Shown here piece by piece: positions 40,251-52,100 of a stretch of DNA of 64,000 nt (position 1 is its first letter; the number at the start of each line of letters is the position of its first letter). The notes beneath the pieces are model-generated. The model made no database searches, was not told where the DNA came from, and was given only the letters and a program-made list of their open reading frames with translations. Both the position numbers and the translations under genes were made by a program. This DNA comes from Trichoplax adhaerens (taxonomy: Eukaryota > Placozoa > Uniplacotomia > Trichoplacea > Trichoplacidae), in the NCBI RefSeq assembly GCF_000150275.1, contig NW_002060943.1:11904878-11968877 (forward strand), read 5' to 3'.

Positions 40251-41039
40251 TTTAAACATAATTACCGATTTAAGGCAGCATCTCTTTTTGATGGATAGAT
40301 ACAATCCGCTTTGCATAGTTAAGACTAATTTTAAATTTTACAGATGCGCTCGCCAACTTCCGAGTTTTGGTTGTGGCGTCGAATATGTCTAGAAAGGAAG
40401 GAAACAACCCTTCCTGCATATGATTTTGAGACACAGCCTTTACAGTTTCCTTAAAATAGAACACATATATATATAATTTTACCATCAGCCTGTCTAGACC
40501 TGCTACATTACATTAACCCTCAAAACTTCTTTCTAGCATCAGAGTAATTATATACCTGTATAAAAAATAGAATGATTTTGTAAACGCACAAGAATCAATA
40601 GTAATGACTATGCAACACGATAGTCAAGTTATTTCTTGTATTTCGATATACGTATGCATACAGTATGTACGTTAGCGTAAAACTCTTATAAAAATACGAA
40701 TGCACTGTACTGTATAATCGTACTATAATCTTTTTCATTGAAAGAGGAAACATTTTTAACTCTGGATAAACAGAATTAATAGTTGAGATTTAAGCTAATA
40801 ATACCTCGAGTAAAGTATAAAATTATTCGATAATTGTGATATAATTCGTATCAAATGCCAAGTGAAACAGTCGGCAACTTTACATTTTAAAATTTTTAAA
40901 GCCATCCACGTACAATAAAAGTTTACAATTAAAGTCTGAATATTCACATATTAAAGACAGAATGTCGTTTATTTGTACAGCAATTGTTTGACCAGTCCAT
41001 GATTAATCAATGCATCTGCCATGAATTATGCAAGCTGCA
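40251..41039. other. Convergent 3' region TTL / PALS1-like gene
   Basis: Holds AATAAA on the plus strand at 40914-40919 (candidate for TTL) and, on the minus strand, AATAAA (TTTATT at 40968-40973), about 70 bp past the MAGUK stop. If both are used, the two transcripts overlap by tens of bases at most. No coding exon is supported. Confidence 0.5.
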
Positions 41040-44000
41040 TTAATGCATCCAAGAGCTTGGAACCCATTGAGGAGCAGATGTTAAACTTTCTACAATACCT
41101 TGAACCTCCGCCACTAATTTGACCATATCATTGTTGACTAATAGGACGTCAAAATATTGCTTGTACTTCGATTCCATTTCGTACGATTCACTAACCATGG
41201 CTCGAACGGCGTCGTTCTAATTAAATATAATGGGAATATTTAATTACTCTATAGCTTGGTATGCCGCATAATAAAAACACTATTGAAAGCGTCTAGAGAC
41301 TACTAAGAACCTTCATTTTGACGCTAAAATTGATACAGTCGTAGTTCCCTCTCGAAGTCTTTCCAATTTCATTAATAAATGGTGCTCTAATAAATATGAC
41401 GAATGGCCTAAGTTCAGCGCCCTTGATTTGCGGTAAGATCTGTTTAAGTAAAAATATTTCAAAATTAGGTAAGGCAAAGTTTATCTTGCCATTACATCAT
41501 TATCGTTTGATCTTACATCTGGTTCAGGGATTAGTAGGCATGATTTACTCGTAAACATAAGTTTTTTGACAGCTTCCTTGTCTACACCATAAAGCTGCCC
41601 ATTTGATTCCCGATACTCTAACATCTCTTGATTTGCTTTCTTCCTTTCAAAAACGTCTCGAGTCATAAAATGAAAGTCCACTCCGTTAACTTCGTTAGGT
41701 CGAGGAGTGCGTGTTGTACCTTGGAAAAATAAATAGGTCAAACATACTCATACAATGACTTAATCATGCTACGTTGAATTTCCAAAATATTACAATTACA
41801 TTCAATGGCAGCGGCGAATCTCTCCGGCTGTCCTCTAAGTAAGCGGTGTTTTAATTCATTTCTCCCAATGTATTTTGCACCTACGAACATTTGAGTGCAA
41901 ATTCGACAATTCTTAGAGATACGAAGGACACCTGCGAAGGGTGCAAATAAAACATAAACTTACCAATCAGTACTATTGGTCTAGTTCTATTAAATGTCGG
42001 CGGCATTTCCCGTACTGGTTCATATGCAGGCATCATCATAGCATCGGCATCTGTAATATATTTAGTTAGTTTATTCTACGAGGAAAATGTCAACGCTGAC
42101 TTTTAATATTGCTGGTTTGTGCTTCAATCTAACCGGAGTTGCTTTTCGGCGACGGTTCATTGCTCTTCTTCTTTTTAGATTTTCCGGATATTTTCAACCA
42201 TTTTTCTTGGATAATTATATCGATAATTTATCAATGGATTTTTAGCGATATTAAATATCGATGATCAGCGATCAACAAGAAATTTACAAACTTGCATTTT
42301 TTATTAGGCAACTCAATATTTAATTATTACATACTACTTTTGTTAGAAGCGCCTTTGGATGACACGTTAGACTCTTCAGTATTAGAAGTTCCATTGGACA
42401 ATAATTGACGCCTGCAAATAATAGATCAGAAAATTAGCTAGACAATAACGATACAATTTCAAAACAATATGTTCATCTAGCTATTGAAATTTAAGGTAAT
42501 AAACAAATGATTATCGGGTAGTATTTTAAACAAGAACTCTTATTGATTCGAATATTTGGCAATATACGATCTAAAGCCTGAAGATTACTTACTGTTCCAT
42601 TAAATGCCTCGATGGAATTATTCCACTCGATGACTTATTATTCACATTCCGTTGACTACTGAAAATCAGCTGAGCCTACAATCCACCACAAACAAATTAC
42701 GACTAAGACAGTATAAAGTGATATGTTCCTCTGTATCGTTTAATAGATAGCTATAATTTATTGGTAACTGAAAGTGTATCGATAGTAAATTCTATTGAAT
42801 TGTAAATAGCAGCGAGTAATGTTACCTGCCACCAATTTTTGTCTTCCTGTGGAGTGATGCGCAAAATATCTCCATATTGAAATTTTAAACCTAACTCTCG
42901 ATAGGGATTAAATTGGTCTTCTATGGGATTATATTCGCAAAATGCCTTCACATAAACCTATCCGATGGCGATAATTTTAAATGATAATTATATAGTTAAC
43001 TAGCAACTAAAGAAGCAACATATTCTTACAACAATGATATAGGAAATTCTAAATATGAAAATACCAACATGTAAATCTTACATGTGAGTCTTTAACTGCG
43101 GTTTTTGTGTTATCGCCAGGCAAGGTTAAAAATGCCACTATATCTGTTTGTTTTTCCTGAAATTTCGATTACGTTAAATTTTAGCAAGAACCATGGTAAG
43201 AACAAAGTTAAATTATATTAATTATTAATTTGCCTTATTTAGATATTTTCTTCTAAGTACCATACGTATGATTTAACACATTTCAATTATTTAGAAGCAA
43301 CATATCAGTAAGCGAAGAATCAGTGATATTTTTATAGTATAAAATCATGGCTTATGGATAGTACGAGGTAAACTTACCACAAGTTCTACTATCTCGGCCA
43401 CTGTCATTCCAACAACGCTAGTGCCGTTTATTTCAACTATTTCATCACCTTCAGATAGTTGCCCTAACAAAAATATATAATTAATTTAGATTCGTGGTTA
43501 TAAATAGATTTTAATGAATGAGAATTTCGTACAATCAAATCTAAATTTCTTCGTGCATAATAATTATCATAGTCTAATACCTGATCTATCAGCGGCTCCT
43601 TGTCTAGCTATGCGATTAATAAGAACTTTATCGCCGAAGCGGCGAATTGTTGCTCCCTAGCCAGTTTTAAAATTTACTTAGTAAAAGTCAAAGACTTGCA
43701 GAGTAATCATAGTTGCATCGGTAACAATTTAACCCACCAGAGGAAATGCTGCCTTGTGAATCTCCACTAATCTATAACAATAGTCGTCATTCTTTACTGA
43801 CACAAGATGTCCATTTGCTACAGAATCCTTGGATGCAACTTCGTCATGACAATACATCAAACTCTAATAATTTTAGACATGTAGAATATTCTCTTAATTA
43901 AACAAGCATAAATTAAGAGTCATCTAAAACAGATAGTACTCTATATTAAATAATCTTACAGTCACATTAGGTAGTGTCAATATGTTCTTGAGATGAGCTG

Positions 44001-46352
44001 ACAAAGTCCCACCTTCTTCATTAATATCACTTATTACCTGGGTTATAAAATTGTGGGTAGCAATATTTGCGATATAGCTTAGTTCGATAAAGTAAGAATA
44101 TTGGATAGCAATATAATTAACAAGAATTTCACTATCATTCGCCTGACCATTTGAGCAAGATCTCGAGCATTTCTGCACACTGCAGTGTCAGCTGTCAAAT
44201 TGCAACGATTCGATATTGCAAAATGTGCCTTATAAAAATAAAGATTTAAGGATGAAATTAAACGCGACTACCTTATTATTTTAATCGGTCAAAATTAAAC
44301 TATACTATACTAGTACTGTATACAGTATATCTCTCGAATCATTCCTACTGTCGTCAAATCTATACCTTTGCGGCTATTTTAAAATTTTTATGTTGGCAAA
44401 AGCTATAGAGAAATTTTAAATCTTGTTTATCTCTTTCATCGGTTACAGTCCGCTTTAAATGTTCCAGAATTTCACTAAGATCGCCTAGTAAGACTAAATT
44501 TTTACAATAAAATCGGTTACTAGGTCTCAGTAGCTTTTGAAAGCACCATAAGCAGTATTAATTATCAAACACAATTGAAATCTTACTAGACTGATTTTTG
44601 GTGTCATTTTCTGGCTCTAAGTTCGTACCATCACGAATATCTGCATTGGTATGGCCAAAATCTACGCAAAATGTGTACATGTACGCGCACACATAATAAG
44701 CACACTCGAATCAGTTCTCTACGTATACTTCGCAGGCTTTACTTGCAACTCCATGCAGCAGCTGATAAGGGCTTCTTACCTTCATCAAACCCATCAAAAT
44801 TTTGAGCATTATCTGAATTTTCGTAGCGACGATTGTCAACATTCCGATGGTCGAATTGATTTAAGAATTCCTGATCCTGCTGATAAACACCGCGTTGAGG
44901 TTCCTGGTCGGATCTAAATAGATACAGTTATTAAAAATCCTGTCATTAGCGTGAAGGCTAACCACATGCTTTCAAAAACAAATCTTAAGATACGCAATTG
45001 GAAACGTCGCGGTTAATTGTATCTTTGCAAAATATATATTACTATGTACTAAATGAGTGATACTCTTTGTAGCATTGCAGTGACAGCTTGTATAATATTC
45101 ACGAACATTAAATTTCGTCTGTCATAATTGCCATTAGCAGTCGGGGTCTGACTGACATTAACATTTTGTTCACGAGTCTTGGGACGTCTTGGAGGTGGAG
45201 GAGGTGGAGCTGTTTGTGGTTTAGAAACTTCTGTTCAGGTCAATATACAGTATATATAATTGAAGAAAAACAAGTTAGTTCCTCCTACAGCAAACGCATT
45301 CTTAAGACACAGAAATAACTGACTATAACTTTATCACTATCTTCAAATGCTTATTCTTAGAGTACAGTTTTAGATGTCACCTTTAAAGCAAAATCCAACA
45401 ATTTTTTAACTGTCGTAGCAGCAGTAACTTGTTTAACTTACCGTCAATTCTTTTCACCGTCAGTCTGACATACCGCATTTTCGCACCCTAAAATATATAT
45501 AATCGTATGTATAAAACCGATAAACTTGATATCTGTTCACATTAAATAGACTATGTGATAACTTTACTTTTTGAACCATTGCCACAATTTCACTAAATGT
45601 CGCGTTTGCTACTGTATTTCCATTTATGGCTAATAGTTCATCACCACTTTTTAGTTTAGCTCGAATTGCGGGAGAATCTAAAATAAAATGACCAATAACT
45701 TTAATTATCAATCCACAATTTAATGAGTGGCCAGGAAGACAAACTATATCGATGCTTAAACTACTTTTGTAAATAATATGATAATATTAAATTATCATTA
45801 ATCATTTTTGTTAATGATGGGATGGAATAGGACCATGGGCTTTAACATTTCTAAAAGTAGCCGTCGTATATCATTGACAGATTCTCAAGAGTGGCCAAAT
45901 CTATACTCTAAAGTAACAATTATAAGTTAAAGCCACGCCGCAACAAAGTCATTACCATTTGCAACTTTGCCAATTCTGGGAATTGCTCCTTTATCTATTC
46001 CGCCAGTAACAGAAAAGCCGAATCTTTCCTCATCAGCCACCAAGCTAATCAGTATGTCAAACTCTTTAAAGTTGGCTGTTGGCTAAAACATTATGATCAT
46101 CATAAGGCTTTATCAGTATAAATTGTAAGATTCAGCGATAAATGTTGCAACAAATGTTGATTGGTGGAATGCATACACACAAACTCGTTTAGATAGGATA
46201 TATTTTCATTAAAATGTTCCAAGTTAAGATAGTTCACAAACAATTAAGAACAAAGTTTACAAAGTTTTCGTTAAAGAGCCATCTTACCATGTTTAAGTCG
46301 GCTTGCTAAAGAATTACGGAAGCGATTAATGATCGAAACACTGGTTACGGAT
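41040..46352 (-). CDS. PALS1/MPP5-like MAGUK with an extra N-terminal PDZ domain (5' end unresolved)
   Basis: Exons, 5' to 3': 46288-46352, 45956-46075, 45568-45677, 45442-45487, 45107-45230, 44780-44913, 44587-44640, 44366-44484, 44148-44228, 43960-44037, 43738-43863, 43581-43656, 43378-43463, 43082-43156, 42826-42957, 42593-42675, 42338-42411, 42134-42205, 41964-42050, 41800-41880, 41517-41719, 41311-41421, 41040-41216; all phases agree, about 770 aa. Domains in order: PDZ (RFGFSVTGG, GDELLAINGNTV); proline linker (APPPPPPRRPK); two L27 (DLSEILEHLKR; ISDINEEGGTLSAHLKNIL); PDZ (PLGATIRR, GDEIVEINGTSV); SH3 (YRELGLKFQYGDIL, NWWQ); Lys-rich hook (GKSKKKKSNE); guanylate-kinase-like (RPIVLIG, TTRTPRPNE, QLYGV, ending APQWVPSSW). 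L27-to-GK matches PALS1, the Crumbs-complex polarity scaffold. The kinase fold lacks the P-loop Lys, as in all MAGUKs. The starting Met was not found. Confidence 0.92.
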
Positions 46353-46983
46353 CTGCAATGACAAAAATCAATTTTTTAATCTCGAAAGAATTTACTTATG
46401 AGTACATGTTTCGATTTAATACAGAATATAAGGTAACGGTAAACATTGTTATTATTCACAATGTTAATGTCAGATTATAGAGTGTTTTGTACTTGGAATT
46501 AATTCATCATTACCATGGGATATCAATTTTTATCCGTGCATTTATTAAGCGGCGGTTACTGTATTAAATTTAGGGCCGATTAAATCTACTAACAATTTGT
46601 AAAATCGCCAAGTTGTTCATTCTCGTCGGCAAAATAAAATTTGTATTGTATTGCTGTACAACACAATTTATCCATTTACGCTTTTTATTAGGGTTGTTCA
46701 TCATGCAATATTTGAATCGTTGCTATTATTCAATACTGGTATTAATAGAATGTAAAATAAAGTATGGTATTATTAATTTGGCTTTGATACGCCATAACGA
46801 ATTAGCTGAGTTGAATTCCCACCGTTTAAAGTATTCTCTAGTCGGATGCCACCGAATTATGGAGAACACGCCAACAAGTAAAATATATTATCGAAAGTGA
46901 TCAAAGCAAGATACAAATACTAATATGTTTACGTAGTACTGTAGAGTAATTATTTTCACAATGCGATTAATCGTAATCTCATA
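46353..46983. other. Upstream of the MAGUK gene; first exon expected here or further right
   Basis: The first resolved MAGUK exon needs a preceding exon ending in phase 2. A minus-strand frame beginning ATGATGAACAACCC near 46707 is open for about 40 codons but its donor phases do not match. The plus-strand open frame at 46613-46900 has no recognisable content. Confidence 0.3.
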
Positions 46984-47112
46984 ATGTCTGATTTTAAGAT
47001 GTGCGTTAGTTGCTGTAGTAACCTAAATGAGGTATTGAATGAATCAGGTGCTGTAGAGTGTATAAGATGTCAATGCAAACATAAAGCAGTCCAGTACACT
47101 GACAATCGCTGA
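46984..47112 (+). CDS. Possible zinc-ribbon exon resembling the N-terminus of RNA polymerase I subunit RPA12
   Basis: A 42-codon frame from an ATG, ending in TGA: MSDFKMCVSCCSNLN, then GAVECIRCQCKHKAVQY. Two CxxC pairs, 16 residues apart, and the CIRC block resemble the N-terminal zinc ribbon of RPA12 (POLR1H/ZNRD1), where the second pair is also CIRC. The diagnostic C-terminal ribbon of RPA12 (RSADE motif) was looked for in the following kilobase and not seen, and no good donor precedes the stop. It may be a first exon whose partner I missed, a truncated copy, or chance. Codon content looks less AT-skewed than its flanks. Confidence 0.33.
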   Translation: MSDFKMCVSCCSNLNEVLNESGAVECIRCQCKHKAVQYTDNR

Positions 47113-48241
47113 ACTTTGTATAATTATATACGAGTAATCGGTATATTTTACACCTACAGTTTACTCATATACATCACGGTTACTGAGTGCAAAGTCTGCA
47201 ACATGTCGGATCCTCTTACGTATTATTTTGTTGGCAAATAGTTCTATGCACAACTTGATGAATTGTGGTCGACATCATCATAGATTGTACTGTAAACGAC
47301 TATTCAAGCCAAATCACCTATCCCCAGCGCTGATATCTCTTTTATAGAGAGCAATTGGTTACTAGTCGTTAACGATAGGAATAATCGATCTCATAAGCCA
47401 ACATTGTCGATGTCCCGGTCTTTACAAGTTGAAACACCTTGGAACTCGTAGCTGAAGTTGTGAATTGAATCAATGGTGTAATGTTACCGTTATTGATGGC
47501 CCATTGTTAATCCTCTTTCAAGCAAGCGTCTCTGTAATTATAACCTTAGAACTGTACACTTCGATTTAACAGAATAAGAATAATAAGAGAAAATCATGGG
47601 TTAGATGTCCAGTTGTACGCGTAACTGATTATGCCACAGGATAATATATATCTAATGTTAACGTAGATTGTGTACACTAGAACCTACGATGCATTTGTCA
47701 AGTGTCAAATGGAAATGTATTAGATGTATAATCCTCGGTAAATGCGGCAAATGGAATTCTATGTTTTAGTATAAAAACAACCAAAGTATAATAAAATTGA
47801 TAGAAGAACTGCGTAGAAAGATAATTCATACCGTATGTAAGTAAAACTTGTATTTTACATTAGCAAATAGCGACTTGTATCATCTTGAATTGCAGTGAAG
47901 TCGATCAGGAGGAACGCGTAACTTACTGTATTAGGGCGTTGACTACGGTTGATGATTTGTCATTTAATCCGTTGGATCGGTCATCAATAGTATTTTACAA
48001 GCATTGTAATTGAATAATCGATGCTATTCTATGGTTTGCTTTTTAATGTCGCATGATAAAGTACAGTACTTCATCACTTCTCTAACAATTAATAAAATAT
48101 CAAGTTTACATTACAGTGTACAATGACGGTTATTAGCTTTTGATCTTGTAGGTTAGAGACTTTAGCGGAGAGAGAGAGACTAGTTTAATTCCTGTCGATT
48201 CGGGTATGCTTAGCCTTGAATGAGTCACCGACTGTTGATCG
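47113..48241. other. Intergenic region without a recognised gene
   Basis: No supported exon or repeat. Confidence 0.35.
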
Positions 48242-48433
48242 TTAAGTATAGTATGAAGAAAAGAAAACTACACTCAACAGAAAGATAAAAAATCCAATGA
48301 TGATACCGTTTGATGATGTTGATTCTGCTTCTTGACACTTGGCAATTCCACGTTCCGCTTTTAGCTTAATTTTTTCTTTCTTTTTATGATTTGCGGTAAC
48401 GCACGTACGCGTTGATTGATGTTGACCACTTGG
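48242..48433 (-). CDS. Possible RAMP4/SERP-like tail-anchored ER protein, terminal exon
   Basis: A 63-codon minus-strand exon opens after a plausible acceptor (CAGGCATAG) and ends in TAA. It has a basic N-terminal half (TANHKKKEKIKLKAERGIAK), a short polar linker, and one hydrophobic C-terminal helix (GIIIGFFIFLLSVVFFSSYY) that ends at the stop. Length (SERP1 is 66 aa), the basic-then-membrane layout, and the R-x-x-x-A-N and RG-x-AK spacing recall SERP1/RAMP4, which stabilises nascent membrane proteins at the Sec61 translocon. The match is weak because the family is tiny. The initiating exon was not found; it should lie to the right, near the TACTGTAC tracts at 48.68-48.97 kb. It could also be another tail-anchored protein or a chance hydrophobic frame. 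Confidence 0.42.
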   Translation of the reverse strand, partial: PSGQHQSTRTCVTANHKKKEKIKLKAERGIAKCQEAESTSSNGIIIGFFIFLLSVVFFSSYYT

Positions 48434-48679
48434 CTATGCCTGTATCGTTTGAGCAAGGGCTTTTGAAGAGAGTCTTGAACTTGGCATACAATAAATCTTG
48501 AGAGTCTTCAATCCAAACTCCAAACGTTCATTGAATGGCGAGTAAGTCAGGTTGAATATTGGGGCATCCTTGAAAAAAGAATCCAATCAAGTCAAATCAA
48601 AGCAGTTAATCTTGAATCTCCAACTGTACAGTAAACGTTTCCACCCGTAAAGAAACTGAAATGGGCGTAAGTTTACATT

Positions 48680-49192
48680 GTACAGTACAGCTACAAGGAT
48701 GTTGCAGTCTGTAGAGTAGATCATCCAGTCAGTGTCGAGTAACTACCGTGTTATTAGGGAGATAGACTAGTGACTACAGTAAACAGAGGCTGACAGCAGT
48801 AAATCAAAGTAAAAACCAGTCAAAATCATGATACTGTAACACCGCTGGCAACCGTTACAACCACATTGCTGTACAGTATGGACTGTGCACAGTGTACTGT
48901 ACCAGAATAGTTGTACTGTACACTGTAAAATGTACAGTACTGTACAGTACAGTGTACAGTACTGTACACCGTGTGAAAAGATACTGTAGTCCACTTGATT
49001 GTTATTATTATTTATTTATTATTATTTATTATGCTGATGATGATGACGATGATCATTTTGTTATTTTTAGTACTGTATTATGCTGTTGAACGCTTTTCTT
49101 TGCCAGCTTCTTGCCCACGTGACAATGCTATTAGCATCGTTTTTCAAACCTATAGTACGCTAACTACAGTACTGTACACTGTACTGTACAGT
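48680..49192. promoter_or_regulatory. TACTGTAC-type tracts upstream of the SERP-like exon
   Basis: Dense array at about 48868-48968 (for example CTGTACACTGTAAAATGTAC and TACTGTACAGTACAGTGTAC), a smaller word group at 48680-48690, and another at about 49165-49192. Between them is an ATT/GAT triplet microsatellite (49002-49050). Non-coding. Confidence 0.45.
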
Positions 49193-52100
49193 ACGGGCAG
49201 GATCATGGTTGGACATAGGACGATGATTTTGCAGCATGACACTATACTGAGTATTGTACAGACTACAGACGCTACATCGGAATGTGTGGACTTTTTGACG
49301 GCTACTGCATGCTGCGCATCGACAAACGCGTAGTCAAGTAAAGTAAATTCAAAGATTACAATTGGATCTCATTTTCGATACTGATATTGTACATAACAAG
49401 CGCAATCCCGTCTGTCTGTTTGGATTCGCTAATTAATTAGCGACACCAAAAGTGAACAGCTGTCTTGGCTATCTTTATACAAGTACCTTAGTACGAACAG
49501 TGGCCACGGTTAAGCTTTGATCGTCAACATGCCCATGTATTTACACATAGACTTAGTATGAAAGGCTTATACTTTTGCCATTTGTCAATGTTTATACTGT
49601 ACGATTGAAGTAATGAACTGCTTTTGACTAAGATTAAGTAGAGTCGTATTTGAAATATCAAAGATGAATTGTCATTGTGTGCTATTACACAGCTATGGAC
49701 TGTTTTTGTGTGAGACTTGGGATAGTACTAGTCTCAATAAAGACGATCGAGTGCATGCAGTACTTGTCCGACATTTGTAAACGCTCACAGCCTTCGTTCA
49801 CTACTGTAGTGCTTAGCTCAATCAGTGAAATGATTTAGAAATTGATTGGTGATCGATCTCGTAGCATTCGTTAGTCGTTTATATAGCAATCATAGTTGTA
49901 ATAACAACGTTCAGTACCATTAGTCAACAAATAACTTACGTATGATACTTAAACAAATAACACTTCCTGCTATGCCACTCCACAGTTTGTATGCTACAGT
50001 GTTGGATAAATTGGCAAACGATGAAAATATTCGCTGTGACGGCTAAATTTTTCATCACCCTAGATCGATGCAGCCTGTTCATTACTTCTTTCAAATGCTA
50101 CTTATAAATAATTATAATTAATTAACCCTAGCTCCTTCATAGCTTCAATTAATGTACTTTATGAGTGATCGAGGATGAATCGACTTATGAGAAATATGAC
50201 GCTGACCTAATGCACAATAGTATAATTGTATAGTATAACTATGGTATTTAACTGAAATTAATATAAGGCTCCTTGATTTCTCTAAATCCACTGCATTCTG
50301 TATGCCACTACGAAGTAAAGAGTCTTATTTCATTGCCATGTATTCTTTATTTAATACGTTGCCATGATATGGCATTTTCTAATAATTTTACAATTTTGTT
50401 TTTCTACCAAGTAGATCGTTTAACCAACTTTTTTAAGTGCTTGCATTAAAATTTCTGTTGAAATGTTATCAATGAATATGGTATTACAGAGCTATCACGA
50501 AACAGTACAAACTACTCTTGAAGTAACCCGGTATATACAGTATTTCACCCGGTGATGCACAGTACGCATTCATTCGCTTATTATTATTATTATTATCTAA
50601 TTTGAGCCGGGTTGAAATATCAGAAGCCAACAACAACAACATTGAAATTATTTCTAAAAGTGTACCTTTACATATGCGTAAACTGTAGTTTAATAACAAA
50701 CGAACATTTTTCTTGTTTTTACTATACTGTACGTTATGCTTATAATTATGGCTGTACGTATTTCTCGGAGTCGTACTGTATTTATATAGAATAATGTGGT
50801 ATCTCCTTAACGATATATCACGATAACAATCAAAAATATGAAAATCTGTAAATCAACTCGAAATTTAAAATATTAGCTCGAGTTAGACTACAATTGATAA
50901 ATTAATATAGCTATATATTTCACATATAATAAGACATACCAAAATTTTAAAGATTTTAAGAGTGAATAAGATTTGCAATAAAAATCCATCAAACCCTAAA
51001 GATGCCTTAGTAAACCCAGTTGATAGCACTAATTTGTCTGCTTTGAAATAAAGCCACTATGCAACCCACTCTGTATCGTTATATAAACCTGGCAATCTTT
51101 ACAGCACTTTATACAAGTATACATTCCAGAGTTTTTCTTACAAGTTTCTTACAATTCTTAAATACATACGCTGAATTATTATACAAGTACGCGAAATATT
51201 ATCGGTACGAGCAAGTTGTTAATGATCGTATGGTATTTATTAAATGAGATTAATTCTAGTTTACCTTAAACGATATTTCTTAAATATTTCATAGATCGCT
51301 TTTCATACTAGTATGCAACTGTACATCTTTATATTACTACAACTTTGCAGGCAATTGAAATGTGCCATTGGAACCTATTGTATTCGGCATGCTTTATGAG
51401 AATAATATACAATAGTAGAATTTGATAAATAAAATTGTAACCAGAATACGCTAAAATCAAAAACAAATATTCTGTATGACATATTTATCGTTACAATTTG
51501 CAATTTGAAGAATAAATTACCCAAACACCTATAGGAGAGTCAAGAAATAACTTAACCTCGCCTCAACTATTACTTTTCTTGATGTTCAATAAATAAGTTA
51601 AAATCACATTATTAACTAACAAAAAGTTAGGTATTCAATCCGCTGTATCGATACTGTACGTTGATAATTAATTAATTCGTATACTAGTCATTTGATGTTA
51701 GGAATTGAAGGGAATATGAGTAAAATATGTAATAGCCCTACCTCACATGCTAAAGATTACTATAGTGCCTAGAAAGTTACTATCAAATTCCCTCATATTC
51801 ACTATATAAAATCAGTTCCGGGTGTACTTCCACCGAATGTTTAGCAGGCGAACAGAAATATGGACTTTTGTCTTTCACAGAATGAAATCGAATTTGCCGT
51901 CTATTTAATAGTTCAACACTTTGACTTCTGGTAATGATACGATCCTGTATATGGTGCTTATTTCAAACTGTAATTATGCAAAGAGTAACGAAATTAAAGA
52001 GGACAAAATATACACATATATACTAGTACACAAGAAATAATTAAGTCTCCATTTGTCATTGGTCTACTGCAAGCATGCGTTAAAGATAAGCTACCTACAG

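Noticed and set aside
46613-46900. 95-codon plus-strand frame upstream of the MAGUK
   Set aside because: Low-complexity AT-rich content, no family match, and antisense to the expected MAGUK 5' region.
48995-49333. 112-codon plus-strand frame with a strongly hydrophobic start
   Set aside because: The hydrophobic run is the translation of an ATT/GAT triplet microsatellite; the rest reads through GTAC words.
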